Source of the DNA: Peltaster fructicola
Taxonomy: Eukaryota; Ascomycota; Dothideomycetes
Direction: 5' to 3'
DNA: 64,000 nucleotides
NCBI GenBank assembly: GCA_001592805.2
Contig: CP051143.1
Location: 1,984,001-2,048,000 of the forward strand
Shown here: in pieces, positions 30,434-42,484 of the stretch
How positions within the stretch are numbered: position 1 is the stretch's first letter
How the letters are laid out: each line of letters starts with the position of its first letter
Position numbers and translations under genes: made by a program
The notes under the pieces: generated by a model
The model's database searches: none
Told to the model about the DNA's origin: nothing
What the model saw: only the letters and a program-made list of their open reading frames with translations

Positions 30434-30784
30434 ATGTGCTGATGGTGTAGATAGAGACGCGTGCTTAGCGTGCTGTAGATTGTAAATCGTTGATGCTATT
30501 GCCGCAGCTCGTCATCTGTGCTTATCATACTGACAGCCTACGAGAATCTCATTCTCGTTGCCGAAATATACGTAGAGATTGTTAGAAGATGTTTGGTGTT
30601 GAACGCTAGTCAGACGACATCACGTGATAGTGAAGTGGTAGAGACCTCTACCCAGTGACTATATCTTGGCTATGGTGAAGCAGTCCTCTACAATTGTATG
30701 AATCAGGCCGGCAACTCATAAGGTGTATGAAGACTATGCTAGAGCATATCCAACAGTCTTTTCTAGCATTGGACGAGGACGACA
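30434..30784. other. Intergenic region upstream of SLX1
   Basis: 351 bp between the SLX1 start and the end of the HET-TPR gene. Nothing recognised. Confidence 0.5.
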
Positions 30785-32963
30785 CTAAGAACCAAGGGAA
30801 GTCTGGCTAGAGTCATCCACTACTTTGCTGTGATGACATTGCTGCCGTCGAAAGAAGAAGAGCTTCGAGAATACCCGCCGCATGTGACCCGTCGTTCGCG
30901 GTGACTTAGACCGTATAAGACGCTCGCACATGTCTAACATATACTGAGAAAGCGGGTCCATTTGATCGTAGCAAACCTTTGCACGATCACGTAACAGCTC
31001 AGCCTCATCGAACCTCCTCTGACGGAAATACATGCAAATAAGCATTGTTGTGGCTGAGACCACAGTAGGATGATTTGCTTCCACGGGTATTCTCTCACCT
31101 TCAGACAGCACTCGTAAAATGCGGTCTCTGCATCTTGTGGCTTGGCTAGTTCGTCGTACACTCCGCCCAGGAGAGCAGCACAGTCAAGGTGAAGGCAGCA
31201 CACGGCTTGTCAAGCTTTGAATATGCCTTGTGGCATTGCTCCAGGAGCCGTTCAGCTTCTTCAAACAGCCCCTGACTTTGCCTCACCCGAGCTAGCTTTT
31301 GCAAAGGAAGCAATGCTCGTGGATGTTCCGGCGGGAATCTGTTGGTATGCTCGTTGCTACGCTGCACTCGTAGATATAAATCTTCCGCCTTAGCAAGATC
31401 GTTACCATGGCTGGCATACATCGTGGCCAGCCTTTCCGCAGACTCTAGAGTAGTAAAGTGGTGCGGACCAAGGGCTTTTTCGTGACCACTCAGCGCTCTT
31501 GTCAACAGTTTCGTCGTTGCGTTGGTATCTGGATAGCTTTGCTCATCGTGGCCGGAACACTGCTTGTGCATCTTGTCGGATGAAGCTGCATGCAAAACCT
31601 TTGAGGACAATCCTCGGAAGACACAAGTGATGCCAAGTTCAGAGGCTGATGTCAGCGTGTCGATATGTTCCAAGCCTAGCAGTCTCTCACGGCCACTCAG
31701 GGCCTGTTGTAATCTCCCAATGGCCTCCGGGAACTTGAGCTGCGCGCTTAGTGAAGCACCCAGAGCGTGTACGGCACTCAGAGTTGCAACGTGGTCCGGA
31801 CCATGCACTGCTTCTCGAGCATGCAGTACCCTCATGAATCCCGCCTCTGCGTGTGCGAATTTGCCTCGCAACAATTGCAGCCAGGCGAGCTCATATACGC
31901 TGTCCAGAGTGGAAGCATCATCTACACCTAGAGCTTCCTCGCGACCTTGCAATGCTCTCGATAGTGCCTCTTCGGCCTTCGTGATCTGCAACTGAAACCT
32001 GTAGAGCACCCCAAGGTGAAGTACGGTCTCCAGTGTGGAGATGTGCTTAAGACCGAGAAGATCTTCTCGTCCGTCGAGAGCTCGCTGCAGCATTGCCTCG
32101 GCTCTGGCAGGCCTCCCTTGCCGGAGATACAACGTCCCAAGGTCATGTACAGTCTGTAACGTAGAGACATGGTAGCCCGGAGCCTGCTCTTTGCGATGGA
32201 GCGCGAAGAGATATGCCTCTTCTGCAGCTGCCATGCTTCGGAGGGTGCGCATAGGAGGTACTGATATATTATGCTGGTGAATAAGCAGCTCTCTCTCAAG
32301 CCTTTCGTGTGCTTTGCTTAACCCCTCGCCATACAAGATTGGCATTGCGACGTCAAGAAGTCCCAGCATTGCATACACAAAGTCTTCTGGCTCTTTTGTC
32401 TGTCGGCCTTCCTGCCATCGCATTCGCTCCTTCACACTGTACTCTGACAACGCTCTTCCACGTAGTACTTCGATCGGTATAAGGGTGATTTCACAGATTT
32501 CGGTCTCCAATGATGTCTTCGTGCCAAGGCTGGTTCCTTCGCAAAAGAATTCGAGAATAGTCGGTGCTATGAGTTCTTGTAGAGTCCACCCTCTGGTGAA
32601 CCATCTGGACGATGCCAGGTGTGCTGTGTCTGTGAGATACACATAGCACCTATCAGCATGAGCATACCACCTATACATTGATATCAAGGACTTCGTGAGC
32701 TCGGGCCCGCTTCTCTTGTTGATGCAGCACGTATCGACCCAGAAGTATTCCAGACCATCGCGAGCACTCTGATCAATGCAGAACTGGATCTTCCGCCAGC
32801 CCGGCTTACTTGTCTCTCCATTTTCCACGTCTTCAAGAGTGACCTCTTCTTCCTCTGAACCCCATGTATGCGAAAGGATTGCATACTTCAGCTTGAACGC
32901 CTCGGCATCGGTCAGGTCTTTGGTGAGGTTGACGTTGCCATTGTCTCTCTTGAGGAGGCGCAT
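30785..32963 (-). CDS. HET domain fused to kinesin-light-chain-type TPR repeats (3' frame breaks)
   Basis: ATG at 32963: MRLLKRDNGN, then the HET-E-type HET domain KYAILSHTWGSEEEEVTLED, YFWVDTCCINKRSGPELTKS, RCYVYLTDT and RWFTRGWTLQELIAP, ending near the AMPILYGEGLSKAHERLERE motif. About ten 42-residue TPRs follow, of the kind GYHVSTLQTVHDLGTLYLRQ + GRPARAEAMLQRALDGREDL. No NB-ARC or NACHT domain lies between, unlike the common HET-NTPase-repeat layout. The first frame stops at 31146, but TPR sequence goes on in a second frame (LLGGVYDELAKPQDAETAFY, from about 31203) and a third (EGERIPVEANHPTVVSATTM and FDEAELLRDRAKVCYDQM, from about 31111 to 30785). Each change equals one missing G (ccg-tg and gag-tg). 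Sequencing error or a decaying 3' end. Confidence 0.8.
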
Positions 32964-33662
32964 CTTGCAACACCATGAGATGTCCCGTCCATCATGGCAG
33001 GAAGACAGGCGATGCAGCTGCACTTATATGAGTATCTATGCAAGACGTACCTCAGCCTTGTCTGCGCCACGCTGGCAGTGTTCAGCCGCAACTCAATCTC
33101 TTTGCGACTGCAAGATGTAGATCTTGAGCACAAATTACAAAGCACACACAACCACTTCGCGGGTGGCCGTGCGTAGTATATGCCATGATGTGCGACCGAC
33201 TCGGCATACTCATGACTTTATGGCGGTATGGTGATCGTGCCAAGTGACCACAGATTTGATTGTCGACGAGAATAGCGGCTTTGCGTGTGGCCGAATGCAG
33301 ACTAGTACAATATCTGGGGCTAGTACGAGGCGAGGCGTTCTCTACACTTCCGCGATGCCCACCTTTCGCACTTCCTCCAGACAATCATCCTATATCCCTA
33401 GTCTTCATCTGCTGCGAAGATTTCGGCTCACGCATCTGCAGACATCGCTCAAGCTGTCAGCGTACGACCGCCGCTTGAGCGATGCGATCGACACTTTAAG
33501 TCAGCCATCTACAATCACGGTCTAGGCAAGGACAGATATCGCGCATAACCGAAGCCTCAGTCACTACTTCCCAGCTTGGCCAAGGAAGCTTTTTCTACTG
33601 GCACGCCCATCCTCATCCTATCGACCTGCGACCTCGCATCATCAAACGCCTCAGCCAGCATC
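32964..33662. promoter_or_regulatory. Divergent upstream region, HET-TPR / KDM5
   Basis: 699 bp between two divergent starts. No coding feature recognised; an in-frame, ATG-less extension of KDM5 reaches back to 33576. Confidence 0.5.
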
Positions 33663-36600
33663 ATGGTAGCACCTCCGGCTGGACTTCCAGCAATGGGTGT
33701 CCAGGCCAGCCCTGCGCCGATACCCATGATAAATGGAATGCCGATGAAAGGCAAGTCTGCAGCACAGTCTGCACCTGGCACTCTCAATGGACCGCCTTCG
33801 GGCAACAATCACGCCATACCTCTCAGCGCTCGACGAGCTGAACCTCTAGACATGTCAAAGGTCGAACGACGTGGTCAGCCCAGTATGCCACAATATGCAT
33901 CACGAAAGACACGACCGAATGGCATTCCCGATGCGCCGATCTTTCGACCAACAGAAGAAGAGTTCCGAGATCCAATGGAATACATGCGCAAGATTGCGCC
34001 AGAAGGTCGCAAATATGGTATCGTGAAGATTATTCCACCAGAGAGCTGGAACCCAGCCTTCGCGATCAATACTGAGGTAAAGCGGCAGCGCCTGGATATC
34101 GATTCATGACTGACTGATTTTAGCGCTTCCACTTCCGCACACGTCGTCAAGAGCTCAACTCTGTTGAAGGTGGTAACCGAGTGAACAACGACTACCTCGA
34201 TCAGCTCGCCAAATTCCACAAAACACACGGCCACAGCCTCAATCGCTTTCAAGCGTCGACAAGCGACCACTCGACCTGTACCGACTCAAAAACTGTGGAG
34301 CGCAAAGGAGGCTTCGATGCCGTTTGCAAAGGCAAGAGATGGGCTGAAGTAGGTCGTGACCTGGGATACAGTGGGAAGATCATGTCCTCACTTTCGACAT
34401 CTCTCAAAAACTCGTACCAGAAATGGTTGCTGCCCTACGAGGACTATCTTCGTCTCGCCAAACCAGGTGTACAGCAGCATATGATGGATCTCAACGGTGG
34501 ACCATTCACACCCTCCCCGGGACCTTCTCCTGCGAAGAAGTCACAGACTAGCACTCCGATGGGCGTGAAGGAGGAGACACCAGCAATGCGCGCCTCATCT
34601 GTGCTGAACGCAAATTTAAACGGACACACACCTGTGTCAAACGACAATCCGACACCAGCTCCTGCTACCACGGGCTTCACACCTGTCAATGCCGGCTTCA
34701 CCGCTGTGAATGCTTCCAACTCGTTCACTTCTACGAATGGAAGCATGCCGCCGTCGGACAATGTCACCCCATCTCAGACACCACAGCCCAACGGTCATAT
34801 ATCTATCGCACCCAATCCCACTGGAGTTGTAGCACTCAAGCGTCAGCACAGCGACAGCATCCTGAGCAATGATGAGATCGACGCACTCGGTCGTCGCAGC
34901 AAACGACTGCGAAGAGACACTCCAACAATCCCAGGCAGCAATATGCATCACTCTCGCATGGGCGCTAGTCGTATGTCGGCTAGAGACCGTGCAACGTACA
35001 AGCCAGGTGAAGTCTGTGAGGGCTGTGGACGACCAGGAGATTCCGCCAAGTTGATCACTTGCGAGAGTTGCGATTGCACATGGCACATGTATTGTCTGGA
35101 TGTGCCATTGAAGCATCGACCTGAATTCGAGTGGCATTGTCCGAGATGTCTGGTCGGCACGAACGAGTACGGCTTCGAAGAGGGTGATGTGTACTCGCTC
35201 TCCGCATTCCAGCGAAGAGCAGAAGAGTTCAAGACTGCACACTTCGCTGGTCTACCACGACAGCACAACCCGTTGAGCGAGCATAAACGAGAGCCTACAG
35301 AAGAGGACGTCGAGCGTGAGTTTTGGCGGCTCGTGGACGATATCCACGACAGTGTTGAGGTCGAATACGGTGCCGACATCCATTCAACCACGCATGGTAG
35401 TGGCTTCCCAACTATCGAGAAGCAACCTCGTGATCCGTACTCTGCCGATCCATGGAATCTCAACATTCTCCCTCTTGACAAAGAGTCCCTCTTCCGACAC
35501 ATCAAGTCCGACATCTCCGGCATGACCGTGCCTTGGCTGTACGTCGGCATGGTGTTCTCCACCTTCTGCTGGCACAATGAGGATCACTTCTCATATTCTG
35601 CAAATTACCAGCACTTCGGATCAACTAAGACGTGGTATGGCATCCCTGGCGAAGACTCGTACAATTTCGAACAGGCCATGCGAGAAGAGGTGCCGGAACT
35701 ATTCGAGATGCAGCCAGATATTCTCTTCCAGCTTGTCACACTGGCAAAGCCTGAAAAACTAGCCAAAGCAGGAGTGCGCGTGTTCGCAGTTGATCAGCAT
35801 GCTGGCGAGTTTGTCATTACCTACCCACGAGCATACCATGCTGGTTTCAACCACGGCTTCAACTTCAACGAAGCTGTCAACTTCGCACCTTCAGACTGGG
35901 AGCCATTCGGTGAGGAAGGCGTCCGACGTCTACGTGACTACCGCAAGCAACCCTGCTTCTCACACGATGAACTTCTACTCACAGCAGCAGCTGGCTCTTA
36001 CAACATCAGGACTGCAAAGTGGTTGGCACCGGCTCTGGAGCGACTTCGTGATAGTGAGCTCAGCGCGAGACGCTTTTTCGTTCATGGCGAACAGATACCC
36101 GGCGCTGTGGCTTCGGAGAGTACCTACAATGGCCCGCGCTATCAAGGTGAGCCTCACATCATTCGGGCTGAAGATGAAGCGGACGACGAGGAGTTCACAT
36201 GCATGCATTGCAAAGCATATTGCTACCTCTCTCGTCTACTGTGCATCAAGACCGGCAAGTCAGTATGTCTACTGCACGCTGGTGCTTTCGAATGCTGTGA
36301 CGCTCCCGAGTCCGAGCGATACGCTGGAAGCAATTCTGAACACATCCTTTGCTACCGAACGCACGATAATGCTCTCGACGGCATCGTTCGCAAGGCCGCA
36401 GACAAAGCTAGTATCCCAGAAACTTGGAGTCAAAAGGTCGAAGCTGAGCTCCTTGACAACCCTACACCATCCTTGCGACACTTGCGCACACTGCTTGCAG
36501 AAGGCGAGAAGATCCAGTACGATCTGCCACAACTACCAGATCTTGAGCGATTCGTCAAGCGCTGTAACGAATGGGTGGACGATGCGACAAACTACATTAC

Positions 36601-39116
36601 TCGGAAGCAGCAGAACCGACGAAAGAATGAGAAAGTGTGGCGCAAGAGCACATCAAAGACGGCCGAGCTTGAGGAGCGGGATAAAGAGCTGCGCAATGTC
36701 GACAATATCCGAAAATTGCTCAAACAAGCAGACGATATCTGCTTCGAATGCCCGGAAATCACGACCCTACGCGAACGTGCCGATAGTATCGATTCGTTCC
36801 GGCGTGATGCTGATGAAGCACTCCACAATGTGCAGAGCAAAAGTGTTCAGGACTTCGAAGAGCTCGTGGATCGTGGCAAGGAGTTTCATGTTGACATTCC
36901 CGAGATCGATCAGCTGGAGACGTTGCTCAAACGACTGCGCTGGAACGAAATGGCAGTGCTCAAACGACCAACGATGGAGAACCCTCGACAAGACCTGACC
37001 CTGAGCGATGTTGAGAAGTTCATCAACGAAGGTATCGAGATCGGAGTGCCCGAACAGAATGAGGACATCATGTACTTCAGAGAACAGAAAGCACATGGTG
37101 AAATGTGGGAGCAGAAGGCACAAGAATTGATGTCCGTCGAGCATGTTCACTTCCAGCAGCTCGATGCACTATCTCGCCAAGCTACCACCTTGCCAGTCTC
37201 TGCAGAGACGCTCGCACGCATCGACGCTATACTTAAGAAGCAGCGCGAGGTGCAAGAGATCATTGCTCTGTATGAGCAGACCAAAGATCTCGACTTCCGC
37301 AAGCGACCAATGTATCGCGAGGTCCGGGACGTCATCGCTTCGCTGGACGAGCTGCAAAGCAAGCCAGCTGGTACGATCGACCTTGAGAAGGAGCAGAAGC
37401 GACATGAGGACTGGATGCGTCGCGGCAAGAAACTCTTCGGCAAAGCCAACGCACCACTGCACATCCTTCATCAGCATATGCAAATTGTCGAAGCACGAAA
37501 CGAGTCATGCTTCGATCTTCGAGACAAGCCACGCATGCCAGTTGAGCCGTCATCTCGTGCTAACACACCGGACGAGCACAGCGATCGTCCGAATGATGGA
37601 AGCGGCTCTAGCAGAGACGTCTTCTGTATTTGTCGGCGACCAGAAGCTGGCATGATGATCGAGTGCGAGCTCTGCCATGAATGGTATCACGGTAAATGCC
37701 TCAAGATCGCTCGAGGCAAGGTTAAGGAGGATGATAAGTACACCTGCCCGATTTGTGACTGGCGTGTCAAGATACCGCGAGACGCAGCACGACCTAAGCT
37801 TGAAGATCTACAAGGATGGCAAGACGAGCTGGAGACTCTACCATTCCAGCCGGAGGAAGAGGACACCCTCAACAACATTGTCAGCCACGGACAGGCATTT
37901 CGCGACTTTCTCCGACCGTACGTCAATCCCATCTCGCCGGCATCTCCAGATGAAGTTGGCACTCTTCGCTTCCATCTGCGCAAGATCGAAGGTGCCGATA
38001 TTCTGCTCTCATATGAGACCAACTATCTCCGACAGGAGCTGCACAAATGGGCTCCAGTTGCACCGATCCCACCACCAGTTATTGACATTTCCATGTCCAC
38101 GCGTAAGCCTCGACCCACAAAGCAACAGAAGATCATGGCGCAGCTTGGCATCACAAACCCAGATGATCTGCCGCCGCAATTCAAGATCAAGCCGCACATC
38201 GCTAAGCGCAAGGCATCAGAAGCTATGGGCAAAACGTCCTCTTCAGCCTGCTGGTGCAGGAGATGGATCTCCAGTACCGTCTGGAACACAGCCACTTTCC
38301 ACGCCGATTGGTGCTCCTAAGCTTGGGTTGACTGCACTCGCCATTCAAGTGCTCGGCAGTCTCGCAGGCAACGCTGTTGCACTCAAGATGCTAGCAGCAG
38401 AACCGCATATGAATCGTGAGAAGCTGGAGAAAATGCGAGTCTTGCTTGCTGCCGACCCAAACCTCAGCGATGATGTTGAGACATTCACAGCAAAGATGGC
38501 AAATTTGCCTCACATGCCTGCGTTTGGCTACGAGATCAACCACAAGGGAACTCCGCCCACGATCAGTCAGTCAACATTCCGGGATCAGTCGATGTTTTCG
38601 AATGGTTCATCTCAAAGCCCGGCGTTGCAGCAACCTCGACTTGGGTCACCTGCTAGCTTCACTCCTGGACAGCGTATGGTCACTGGCGGAAGTCCTGCTT
38701 CGCCTCAATTCGGCAATATGTTCGAGACCGTCGCGGGAGGCGGCACCATGTTCGACAGCCCAGCTGGTCAGGACATCAAGCCACAAGTCACCAGCCCTGA
38801 CTTTGGTGCTAACTCGAGAGCTCTATTCTCCAGTCCAAAGCATGCTGGAGAAGTGGAAGCTATTGCTGCTGCAGCTCTTGCAAGTCCTGGCCTGGGTGAT
38901 AGCCAGAACAACATGGACATGTTCACCGACCTTGTCAACGACCACGACACCGCTGATGAAGTGGCTGAAAAGCTGAACGACGAAACTACTGCTCTACAGT
39001 CCGATGTGCCGGCCAAGGTCGAGGAGCAAGACGTTGTGGAGAAGGATGTTGCGTCTGCCATCACTGTACCTTCTGCTCAGCCGGTGATCGACCCGGCACT
39101 TGCTGAGTCCATGTAG
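33663..39116 (+). CDS. KDM5/JARID1-type histone H3K4 demethylase (frame breaks in ARID and near 3' end)
   Basis: Fe(II)/2-oxoglutarate demethylase of H3K4me2/3. Exon 1 33663-34076 ([12 protein letters not shown]) holds most of JmjN ([18 protein letters not shown]). A 47-bp intron (gtaaag...tttag) leads to the large exon. Order: ARID (about 34.18-34.48 kb); PHD1 [20 protein letters not shown] (35.02-35.15); JmjC with [20 protein letters not shown] (first His and Glu ligands) and [19 protein letters not shown]5HC2 finger [15 protein letters not shown] (36.2-36.35); PLU-1 helical region; PHD2 [20 protein letters not shown] (37.62-37.76). In ARID the conserved [13 protein letters not shown] lies out of frame between about 34247 and 34292, with compensating indels. 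At the A run 38231-38234 one extra base moves the chain off frame: the original frame stops at 38320, while the continuation ([13 protein letters not shown]...) runs to 39116. About 1,800 aa. Confidence 0.9.
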
Positions 39117-39269
39117 GATGTGGGATTCTGAGATACAGTGATGTCCGGCGTAGATGAGCGATGATTTACAAACCAGGAAGGCTTATCATAAGCGGCGAGC
39201 GATTAGATGTAGTATTCTTTGTACAATACTTGTGACATCAAACTTGGTTTCATAGTCCTGTCCTTCTCA

Positions 39270-40037
39270 TCAGAAGTACTTGTGTCGTTGGGCCGGCTCA
39301 ATTCGGTCTAGAATATATGGCGAGCCTGCCAATTGATCATTGCTACCCCGAGTTCTGTCCAGTACTGGTTCAGATGAACCATTGGCAGGAGGAGGAGCAT
39401 TGTTCGTGTTTGCCATGCCGCCGCCTGCCGCGTCCTGGGGGTGAAGTCCTATATCCTCGTTTCGAGCTTGCCACCACTCCCACCTCGATGCTGCATCGGT
39501 CACGTCATGCTTCTCCCACTCAGCTATCTTGTCCTGCTTAGACATGCTGTTGTAGTGCTCTGCGATAGATCTGATGGCTTCTCTCTTCATCAAACGAGGC
39601 TCTTGGCCAGCCTTGTATGATTCGAGATCGGCCAGGGCCTGGAACAGTGCACTCTCGACTTCGATCAGCCTATCTTCAAGACGAACAATGTAGCCAACAG
39701 GCATGCCGCTGCCTGCTCATCAGTACTATGCTCGTAGTGCTGGCATCACACGAACCGTTTGCCTTTCTCTGGGTAGTGGCATTGGGTTTTTGAGTTGATG
39801 CACAAGGAGCACGATGGACTGTGGTTGTCAGTACAGCCATGGGATCGCTAAGTCTGACCTACACCTTACGATCACACTGCAAACACATGTTAGTCAGATC
39901 CTGTGCAATCGAAAGAGTCTTACTTTACGCTTTTTCGTTCTGCATGGCTCACACGAGATCGTACTGTGCTCTTCGGATACCTGTGTGTCTAGGAGTGGTG
40001 TCCCGTCTCCGAGATGGCCCGCCGCAGTCGACTGCAT
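39270..40037 (-). CDS. Compact Zn2Cys6 transcription factor, four exons with a 14-nt microexon
   Basis: Exons 40037-39924, 39876-39863 (14 nt), 39818-39756 and 39708-39270; introns 47, 44 and 47 bp, all GT...AG; 630 nt in total, 209 aa. Spliced, the exons give a perfect binuclear cluster CX2CX6CX6CX2CX6C: CEPCRTKKRKCDRKVPSCSL, then CINSKTQCHYPEKGKR. Next comes the usual linker/dimerisation start GMPVGYIVRLEDRLIEVESA. The remaining 120 residues are helical then Pro/Ser/Asn-rich. There is no fungal-specific middle homology domain, so it is a short regulator. The N-terminus is MQSTAAGHLGDG. Only the last exon is visible as an ORF; the DNA-binding domain emerges only on splicing. It is convergent with KDM5. 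Targets unknown. Confidence 0.88.
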
Positions 40038-40384
40038 TCTTCGACAGTTTCCCAAGCACCTGCTCTCTGGTCGATCGAGCAGGCATTGTTAGGTATCGTT
40101 GCCCTACCACCGTATTGGCAGACGTAATGCAGACTGATGTCGAGGATAGAGTTTGCTGATTGGTCGACTTGGCACTACAGAACTCGTGACCTACACCACG
40201 AACTATATGCGAGCACTTGGGAAGCAAGCCAGACATACACGCTAGGATCTTTGCGACTCTCAAAGGACAATCGAGATCATAGTCATCGAATCGTGCATTA
40301 TACATCGTATGTAGGTGCCGTATAGCAGTGGCTCTTTGGCTTGGTATCATGCTCATGGCTACCTTTGTGCTCCTTCAGCACGCA
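40038..40384. other. Intergenic region upstream of the Zn2Cys6 gene
   Basis: 347 bp; nothing recognised beyond the presumed promoter. Confidence 0.5.
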
Positions 40385-41347
40385 TCATGCATCGACAGCC
40401 ATTTCTGACTGTGCTGCTGCTTCTGCCACAGAGTCACCCCAGAGACCCTCTAGTCGGAATGGTGCAGCCATTGTCTTCACAATCGAGACCTCGCCCTTCG
40501 CCGTCTTCTTCGTGGCTTTCTGTATTGCGGGTAACCGCAGTCGTTGCTCGTGAAGATCTGACAGTATTATGAGTGCTGCAGCGTGCAGATTGGGCACGCC
40601 ACCTCGTCCAAGTCGTCCTCGTTTCCTTGCAACCTCTACAAGTGTTCTTGTGGTAAGATCACTGCTAGCAATAACCAGCGGAGGAACCTGGTAGTGGTCG
40701 AGAAGCGTTTGTACACCGTCAGGCGTGGCTTGCATCTGTGTCATGAGCAGCGTCACTGCCTTGATCGGATCTTCCAGTGCACGCTTCGGTAATGCCTTAC
40801 TAGAGGACTTGGCTTCCTTCTTCGGCGCTGTGACAGCACTTTCTTCTTGCTCTTCATCCTCTAGCTCTTCACTGTCGTCATCCTCCTCTGCGGCATCATA
40901 ATTTTGTGCCATAGCCTGAGCAGATGCGAACAACGCAGCCATAGGGTTCTTATTGTCGTCCTCCATCTCTTCATCGCCGTCGTCGTCAATGCTGACACCG
41001 CCGTCCTCAAGTTCATCCTCGTCCAGCAAATCCTCATCCGCAATCGTCTGACTAGTGCTCGACACTTGTGCTTCCACAGCTCGTCCTTCTCGTCTTGCCT
41101 TTGCGACCTCACGTTTCTGCATCTGTTCCTCTTCTTTCCGTCGTTTGCTCTCTTCGATTTCTGCAAGTAGTTTCGCTTTGTATGGAAAGAGGTTCGGTAT
41201 GCCAGGATCTTTCTTCAGTCGACTTCGCCATGTTGGGTTTGTCTTTTCTTCTTTACGATTCTTGCGCTGCTTGGCCGCTGATGCTTTCTGGATCTTGTGG
41301 CGTAATCGCACAGGTACGCGCTTTGACTTTGGTTTCCCGACCTTCAT
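40385..41347 (-). CDS. NUG1-like nucleolar protein lacking the GTPase core
   Basis: 320 aa, single exon, ATG at 41347. Residues 1 to about 80 are the basic N-domain of Nug1/GNL3 (VGKPKSKRVPVRLRHKIQKA, KDPGIPNLFPYKAKLLAEIE). After an acidic linker (about 95-180) the chain goes through KEAKSSSKALPKRALEDPIK into AVTLLMTQMQATPDGVQTLL and ARKRGRLGRGGVPNLHAAAL, and ends FRLEGLWGDS. These are the parts of Nug1 that normally follow the circularly permuted G domain. The roughly 250 residues with the NKxD, GxPNVGKSS and DSPG motifs are absent, without loss of frame. Nug1 is an essential-type factor for 60S assembly, so either this is a derived paralogue keeping only pre-60S binding parts, or DNA was lost at the junction near 40795-40800. 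Confidence 0.8.
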   Translation of the reverse strand: MKVGKPKSKRVPVRLRHKIQKASAAKQRKNRKEEKTNPTWRSRLKKDPGIPNLFPYKAKLLAEIEESKRRKEEEQMQKREVAKARREGRAVEAQVSSTSQTIADEDLLDEDELEDGGVSIDDDGDEEMEDDNKNPMAALFASAQAMAQNYDAAEEDDDSEELEDEEQEESAVTAPKKEAKSSSKALPKRALEDPIKAVTLLMTQMQATPDGVQTLLDHYQVPPLVIASSDLTTRTLVEVARKRGRLGRGGVPNLHAAALIILSDLHEQRLRLPAIQKATKKTAKGEVSIVKTMAAPFRLEGLWGDSVAEAAAQSEMAVDA

Positions 41348-42484
41348 GGTGACTAGTCGTGGTGAAGTGCCGCAGATGTGTTATACTTTGTCCTGTCCTG
41401 GTAAACTCGCAACTTTTTTGTGATATTCTGCCAGTGACAGAGCTGGGCGGTGAGCAGCAACCATACACCAAGCTTGAGACCGACAACTTCATGCACACAC
41501 CTACAATTCATCCTACTTCGCCTTCACGCAGCATATCGTTACACAACAGACTTAGACTCAGAGCCTGTTGCGATACCGATGGCAAGCTTCTCCACTCCGG
41601 CGCTGTCGCCCGTATCCAGGCTGTCTATCGAATCCTGAAGCACATGTTAAACGCACTGCATAGAACTCAGCACATCGCTTAACATCGAAGCGGCGTCCAT
41701 TGAGTCGAATATGCACAGTGCCATACAACACGACGAGATGATCATTGCCAAGCATGAACGCGTGCATGCTATTCCGGAGCCGAAATATAGGACACAAGGC
41801 TTACATCAGCTCGAAGGATTTTGTTCGACCACTCACGGTGTCTCAAATTTGGTATCCCATATATGGCTTATCAAACGTTAGGTTAGCGAGCTGGTCAGAG
41901 TGTCGACATGAACTCTGTTGCCTGGGAGGCCTTACGACTTCTTCTGCTTGGCATCGTATCCCGGTGTGACAGACTCCTCAACATGACGTGGCGCAGTAGA
42001 GCCGGAGGTCCACAATCTGCTTGCGCAGAACCTGTCATCGATGTAAGCACGATCAGCGCATGCTGAGTTCAACATGTCTCGAAGTCATAGTCTGTTCAGG
42101 CGCGCAATGTTGAATACATCGAAACCATAAGTGCAACAGCGATCAGGCATGCAGTCCCTTATTGGCGCTCCTGTAAGGCCAATGGATTATCGAATGCATT
42201 GTTGGAACATCAGGCGTTCCATTCAGAGCATGGTGAAGCATGGTTTCAAGACTTCAAGCACCAGACTAGCGTTGAAAGAGTGCATGCGACTCAGCCTCGA
42301 CCTGCACCATCAGCCCGTGCTACACCCTGCGCCAGAACGCCTTACGTCCTCTGAATAGATCTCGTCTGAGAGCAACTCCAACTGATGGGTACATAAGGTA
42401 AGCATTGTTCCAACTCTGTCGCTGCATCGACTTGTTCATCACTTCAATCACTACTCTTCCTTTCCTCTTAAGATCATAATCAGG
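41348..42484. other. Divergent intergenic region, 1.1 kb
   Basis: Between the starts of the NUG1-like and RTA1-like genes. No coding frame of note. The pyrimidine-rich leader (CTCTTCCTTTCCTCTT) just before 42485 is typical of fungal 5' ends. Confidence 0.5.

Noticed and set aside
40385-41347. Reading the NUG1-like gene as a pseudogene
   Set aside because: A full 320-aa frame without stops and with both ends conserved argues against random decay.
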